Positions 21,425-24,601 of a DNA stretch of 24,601 bases are shown piece by piece (within the stretch, counting starts at the first letter, position 1; each line of letters begins with the position of its first letter). Source of the stretch: Lachnospiraceae bacterium (GTDB lineage Bacteria; Bacillota_A; Clostridia; Lachnospirales; Lachnospiraceae). Made by a program: the position numbers and the translations under genes. Location: positions 1-24,601 of the forward strand of contig JAGCAV010000160.1 of the NCBI GenBank assembly GCA_017652545.1, read 5' to 3'. Below the pieces are notes generated by a model, which saw nothing but the letters and a program-made list of their open reading frames with translations, searched no databases and was not told the origin of the DNA.

Positions 21425-22411
21425 TTACAGCAGATGCGCCCGCAGCTCTTCTCCGCTCTTCTCGCTCAGGTACGCCGGCGCGACATCCAGAACGGTCTTG
21501 CAGCCGCGCTGTCCTTCATCATACATTCTTTTGGCGGCCCGCGCGTAGGCAACCAGCACACTTGTGGTGAATTCCGGATTTGAATCCAGCTTCAGGCTGT
21601 ACTCGATCACATGCCTGTGTTCGCCGTTCACACCGGTCCTGCCCGTGCGGAAAACAAATCCGCCGTGAGCCATTCCCATATGATCCCGGTTGAATTCTTC
21701 CTCCGAGATGAAATGAACGGTGGTATCGTAATCGGCGAAATAATTGGGCATGGTCACGATCTCCTGCTCGATGCGGGCCAGATCTGCGCCTTCTTCCGCC
21801 ACGACGAAGCATTCTCTCGTATGCTTGTCACGGGTAGACAGGACCGGATTCTCCCCTGCACGCACAGCTTCGAGCGCACGCTCCACGGGGATCGTATACT
21901 GTTTGGCATTCTTTACGCCCCTGATCCTGCGCACCGCGTCGGAATGCCCCTGGCTGACGCCCTTGCCCCAGAAGGTATAGTCATTGCCATCCGGCAGAAT
22001 GGCATTGGCATAGACCCTGTTCAGGGAGAACATACCCGGATCCCAGCCCACGGATATCATCGCGATCCTGCCAGCCCGGACTGCCGCTTCGTTTACAGCT
22101 GCGAAATGCTCCGGTATTCTCGCATGCGTATCAAAGCTGTCGATCACGTTGAACATGCCCGCGTAGAAAGGAGTCTGTTTCGGAAGATCCGTCGCGCTGC
22201 CTCCGCAGATGATCAGAACGTCTATGCGGTCTGTCCATGCGGCTGCCTCATCAGCGGGCACAACCGGGACATTCGCGGTACGGATTTTCACACTCCCGGG
22301 GTCTCTCCTTGTAAACACAGCTGCCAGTTCCATGTCCGGCGCCGCGTTCACCGCCAGTTCGACACCGCGGCCCAGATTTCCATATCCCATGATCCCTATT
22401 CTCGTCTTCAT
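21425..22411 (-). CDS. ddh: meso-diaminopimelate D-dehydrogenase
   Basis: 328 residues, the normal length, from ATG 22411 with AAAGGAG at 9 nt; the frame runs further upstream without support. The Rossmann loop GYGNLGRG lies at residues 9-16 and VFTRRDP follows as the NADP-contacting region. IDSFDTHARIPEH, SVGWDPGMFSLNR and WGKGVSQGHSDAVRRI are hallmarks of Ddh. The enzyme reductively aminates L-2-amino-6-oxopimelate (the open-chain form of tetrahydrodipicolinate) to meso-DAP with NADPH and ammonia, a one-step branch of lysine and cell-wall precursor synthesis. It stands alone, with its own promoter (22501-22529) and a hairpin downstream. A meso-DAP-type peptidoglycan is implied. Confidence 0.95.
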   Translation of the reverse strand: MKTRIGIMGYGNLGRGVELAVNAAPDMELAAVFTRRDPGSVKIRTANVPVVPADEAAAWTDRIDVLIICGGSATDLPKQTPFYAGMFNVIDSFDTHARIPEHFAAVNEAAVRAGRIAMISVGWDPGMFSLNRVYANAILPDGNDYTFWGKGVSQGHSDAVRRIRGVKNAKQYTIPVERALEAVRAGENPVLSTRDKHTRECFVVAEEGADLARIEQEIVTMPNYFADYDTTVHFISEEEFNRDHMGMAHGGFVFRTGRTGVNGEHRHVIEYSLKLDSNPEFTTSVLVAYARAAKRMYDEGQRGCKTVLDVAPAYLSEKSGEELRAHLL

Positions 22412-22434
22412 TGCGTTTACTCCTTTCCAAACAC

Positions 22435-22489
22435 TTCCTGACAGGAAACGCATCATCCCGGTGAATACGCCGTCTTCCTGAAACAGGAA
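22435..22489 (-). repeat. Twin palindromes in the ddh leader
   Basis: TTCCTG-A-CAGGAA (22435-22447) and TTCCTG-AAA-CAGGAA (22475-22489) share identical 6-bp arms, start exactly 40 bp apart, and lie between the ddh promoter and start codon. They could be paired operator sites or small RNA hairpins. Confidence 0.7.
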
Positions 22490-22500
22490 TCGACTGTAAA

Positions 22501-22529
22501 AATGTATCATACGATCGGGGTGCGGTCAA
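22501..22529 (-). promoter_or_regulatory. ddh promoter
   Basis: On the - strand TTGACC (22529-22524), 17 bp, TACATT (22506-22501). The leader to the ATG would be about 80 nt and includes the twin palindromes. Confidence 0.65.
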
Positions 22530-22579
22530 ATATTACGTTTTTCATTCCTGAAATTTCACAAAACCTGTTTTTCCCCGCA

Positions 22580-22608
22580 TTGCGATGTGTCTCTTCTTTG
22601 GCTATAAT
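22580..22608 (+). promoter_or_regulatory. Promoter of the zinc-ribbon membrane protein gene
   Basis: TTGCGA (22580-22585), 17 bp, TATAAT (22603-22608). The -10 is perfect. It is divergent from the ddh promoter. Confidence 0.75.
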
Positions 22609-22651
22609 GAATCACGTTCATTCATATTTGCCATGTTATCCGGAGGTCATC

Positions 22652-23806
22652 ATGAATTGTCCAAATTGCGGAAAACCCAATCCGGCCAAAGCCAAATTCT
22701 GCGAAAACTGCGGCACTTCCCTTCGGAAAGACCAGGCTGTCAGGACCATCCGCATGCGCTGCAAAAACTGCGACGGTACCATGGAAGCGGATGCCGAAAA
22801 CCGGATCCTGACCTGTCCGTACTGCGGCTCCCGGGAGCTGATCGTGGAGAGCGACGCGGTCAGGCTCGAAAAGCTGCGGGCAAAGCAGGCCCTTGAGGCG
22901 GCCGCCCGGGCAGAGGAGGAAGCCTCCGTGCGCTCTTTCGAAAAGAGCATCTTCCGGCGGGTCCTGATCGTCTTCGCCGTCTTCAGTCTGATCTTCTCCC
23001 TGATGGGTTTCACAACCGGCTATATTCTCTGCGGTTTCATTGCGCTGGCGCAGCTGATCCTGAATGTGACCGCATGGCTCGTAGGCATGCATACGGTCAG
23101 GACAAAGAGACGAAATCTGCCGCGAGCCCTGTTTCTGTTCGGGCTGCTGCTTGCGATCCCTTATCTTGTCTTTTTCGGGGAGTCATCCGCATCCGGCAGC
23201 ATTTCGCGCTCGTCCCACAGCTGGGAAGATTCTGCGCTGACAGGTCTGATCGATCAGCCCCCGGTGGAGGGTGGGCAGATCTTTTCCAGTTCCGACACGC
23301 TCTTTTCCATGGATGTGCCCCGTGTCTCTTCGTCCCAGTACAGAGATTATGTTTCTTCCTGTGAAAAGAGAGGTTTCACGCAGGATCCCATCCGTGAAGG
23401 CAACAGCTATACTGCCTTCGATTCGAACGGAACCAAGCTTGAACTGGATTATTATGAATATAACAAAGAAATGTCCATCTCCCTGCACGCGCCGCTTGAG
23501 ATCGGGACGCTGGTCTGGCCGACATCCCGGATCGCAGATCTTCTTCCGAAGCCGGATTCCGAAACCGGCCTCCTGAAAAATGAATCCTCGGATTCGCTGT
23601 CTGTCTATGTGGGAGACACAACGCTGCCGGCCTATGCCGCCTATGTCCAGCGCTGTATTGACAATGGCTTCGATGTGGATTATTCACGGGATCAGACTTT
23701 CTTTTATTCAACCAACGCGGACGGCTGCCGGCTTTCCGTCACCTATTATGGATTTCAGATCATGGAGATCTGGCTGTACATGCCGGATGAGTCATCAAAA
23801 TCATGA
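22652..23806 (+). CDS. Zinc-ribbon membrane protein, possibly DUF6591
   Basis: 384 residues from ATG 22652, chosen for GGAGG 5 nt upstream and because the zinc ribbon begins at residue 2. Residues 2-21 are a zinc-ribbon (NCPNCGKPNPAK and FCENCG); a second CxxC pair at about 36-58 (CKNCDGTM and CPYCGS) resembles a TFIIB-type ribbon. A charged coiled region follows, then about three hydrophobic segments between residues 108 and 190. The C-terminal half has two similar repeats, recognisable by MDVPRVSSSQYRDYV and SVYVGDTTLPAYAAYV, each followed by a GF segment, and recalls DUF6591 of clostridial proteins. Function is unknown. It sits before another cytosolic CxxC protein gene. Confidence 0.85.
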   Translation: MNCPNCGKPNPAKAKFCENCGTSLRKDQAVRTIRMRCKNCDGTMEADAENRILTCPYCGSRELIVESDAVRLEKLRAKQALEAAARAEEEASVRSFEKSIFRRVLIVFAVFSLIFSLMGFTTGYILCGFIALAQLILNVTAWLVGMHTVRTKRRNLPRALFLFGLLLAIPYLVFFGESSASGSISRSSHSWEDSALTGLIDQPPVEGGQIFSSSDTLFSMDVPRVSSSQYRDYVSSCEKRGFTQDPIREGNSYTAFDSNGTKLELDYYEYNKEMSISLHAPLEIGTLVWPTSRIADLLPKPDSETGLLKNESSDSLSVYVGDTTLPAYAAYVQRCIDNGFDVDYSRDQTFFYSTNADGCRLSVTYYGFQIMEIWLYMPDESSKS

Positions 23807-23834
23807 TGACGCACAGGCTGATCTACGTTATAAT
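23806..23834 (+). promoter_or_regulatory. Candidate promoter of the DUF4428 gene
   Basis: ATGACG (23806-23811), 17 bp, TATAAT (23829-23834). The -10 is perfect, the -35 weak. It begins at the stop codon of the preceding gene. Confidence 0.5.
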
Positions 23835-23884
23835 AATGCCATATACCCATGCCATGATCAGGAAGTCATGCGCCGGAAAACAAT

Positions 23885-23926
23885 GTGATTCATTTGATAC
23901 TATTTGTGATTCATTTGATACTATTT
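23885..23926 (+). repeat. Perfect 21-bp tandem repeat upstream of the DUF4428 gene
   Basis: GTGATTCATTTGATACTATT plus T occurs at 23885-23905 and again at 23906-23926 without mismatch. TTGATA of copy 1 (23895-23900) and TACTAT of copy 2 (23919-23924) are 18 bp apart, so the duplication itself creates a promoter-like pair. Confidence 0.9.
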
Positions 23927-23946
23927 AAGAAAGGCAGGTATTGAGA

Positions 23947-24601
23947 ATGGGACTTTTCGGGAAGCTTTTTGAAAAGAAAGAATGCGACATCTGCGGCGGC
24001 GAGATCGGTCTTCTGGGAAACCGCAAGCTGGATGACGGCAATCTGTGCAAAAACTGCGCGGCCAAGCTTTCTCCTTTCTTCTCTGAAAGACGCCACAGCA
24101 CAGTGGAGCAGATCCGGGAGCAGCTCGACTACAGAGAGGCCAACAAGGAAAAGGTCGCTGCTTTCCATACGACCCGCACACTGGGAACAAACACCAAGAT
24201 CCACATCGACGAAGACAACCGCAAATTCATGGTGACCGGTGCCAGGAACCTTGCCGAAGCCAATCCGGATGTCCTGGATTACTCAGACGTGACCGGCTGC
24301 CGGCTGGATGTGCGGGAAAGCAAAACAGAGCTTAAGCAGAAAGATCAGGAAGGGAAAGAGGTCAGCTACGATCCGCCCAGGTATACGTATGACTATAATT
24401 TCTATATCATCATCAATGTCAACCATCCCTACTTTGATGAGATCAGCTTCCGGCTCAACAACAGCAACGTGGAGGTGACCCCGCCTGCCCCGACTGCCAA
24501 CGCAAAGGGATTAATGGGTGTTCTGAATGCCGCGGCATCCACGATCCAGAACGAGCCCAGGGCTCTGAGTGTTGATTACAGGGAATATGAAAAGATGGGC
24601 A
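23947..24601 (+). CDS. DUF4428 domain protein, 5' part (runs off the window)
   Basis: ATG 23947 opens a frame that stays open for 218 codons to the window edge. GCAGG lies 8 nt upstream. Residues 13-38 carry C-x-x-C pairs (CDICGGEIGLLGNRKL and CKNC), and continue with KLSPFFSERRHSTVEQIREQ, which is the DUF4428 pattern, a probable zinc-binding module. After it comes a beta-rich region (TNTKIHIDEDNRKFMVTGA, then YTYDYNFYIIINVNHPYFDE) that may be a membrane- or ligand-binding sandwich. No signal peptide or membrane segment is seen. Function unknown. The 3' end is missing. Confidence 0.88.
   Translation, partial: MGLFGKLFEKKECDICGGEIGLLGNRKLDDGNLCKNCAAKLSPFFSERRHSTVEQIREQLDYREANKEKVAAFHTTRTLGTNTKIHIDEDNRKFMVTGARNLAEANPDVLDYSDVTGCRLDVRESKTELKQKDQEGKEVSYDPPRYTYDYNFYIIINVNHPYFDEISFRLNNSNVEVTPPAPTANAKGLMGVLNAAASTIQNEPRALSVDYREYEKMG

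Noticed and set aside
22412..22500. Lysine riboswitch in front of ddh
   Set aside because: The leader is only about 80 nt and shows two small palindromes, much too short and simple for the lysine aptamer.

Overview
The window looks like chromosomal DNA from an anaerobic Firmicute, probably Lachnospiraceae or another Eubacteriales family. The signs are AGGAGG-type ribosome binding sites before most genes, bifunctional AdhE under a Rex-type operator, meso-diaminopimelate dehydrogenase, a YesM/YesN-type two-component pair, and small domains common in Clostridia (DUF1848, DUF4428, an XRE regulator with a zinc ribbon). This placement is inferred from gene content. I saw no rRNA, tRNA, CRISPR array, transposase or phage gene.

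Left part (1-4612). The 3' end of a DUF1848 gene is followed by two related modules that face each other: tetR1 (355-903) then an MBL-fold/rubredoxin fusion (1078-2019) on +, and tetR2 (3855-4418) then a secreted FMN/FAD reductase (2105-3688) on -. The two TetR proteins are clear paralogues. Each regulator-enzyme gap holds a long inverted repeat that brackets a candidate promoter. A hairpin at 2029-2055 separates the convergent enzymes.

Centre-left (4642-9079, all -). adhE and a small APH/choline-kinase-like phosphotransferase form an operon. Its promoter is a TTGACA/17 bp/TACTAT pair with a one-mismatch Rex box just downstream. Two strong hairpins separate it from an XRE/zinc-ribbon regulator.

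Centre and right (9173-21331, all -). This is the main accessory locus, in two transcription blocks. The upstream block runs Zn-dependent alcohol dehydrogenase, YfeW/PBP4B-like serine hydrolase, FmdE/zinc-ribbon protein, exported sugar-binding-like sensor, histidine kinase, AraC-type response regulator, with junctions that overlap or nearly touch. After a 92-nt leader, the second block encodes a ribose-type ABC transporter (binding protein, ATPase, permease) and a uroporphyrinogen-decarboxylase-like methyltransferase-family protein. The leader hairpin would bury the ribosome binding site of the binding-protein gene. I infer a three-component sensing system (binding protein, kinase, regulator) that controls uptake of a sugar or sugar-like ligand, with hydrolase, dehydrogenase, URO-D-like and FmdE proteins acting on the substrate. 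The substrate is unknown.

Right end (21425-24601). meso-DAP dehydrogenase (-) diverges from a zinc-ribbon membrane protein (+), followed by a DUF4428 protein cut by the window edge. The ddh leader carries twin palindromes, and a perfect 21-bp tandem duplication precedes the DUF4428 gene.
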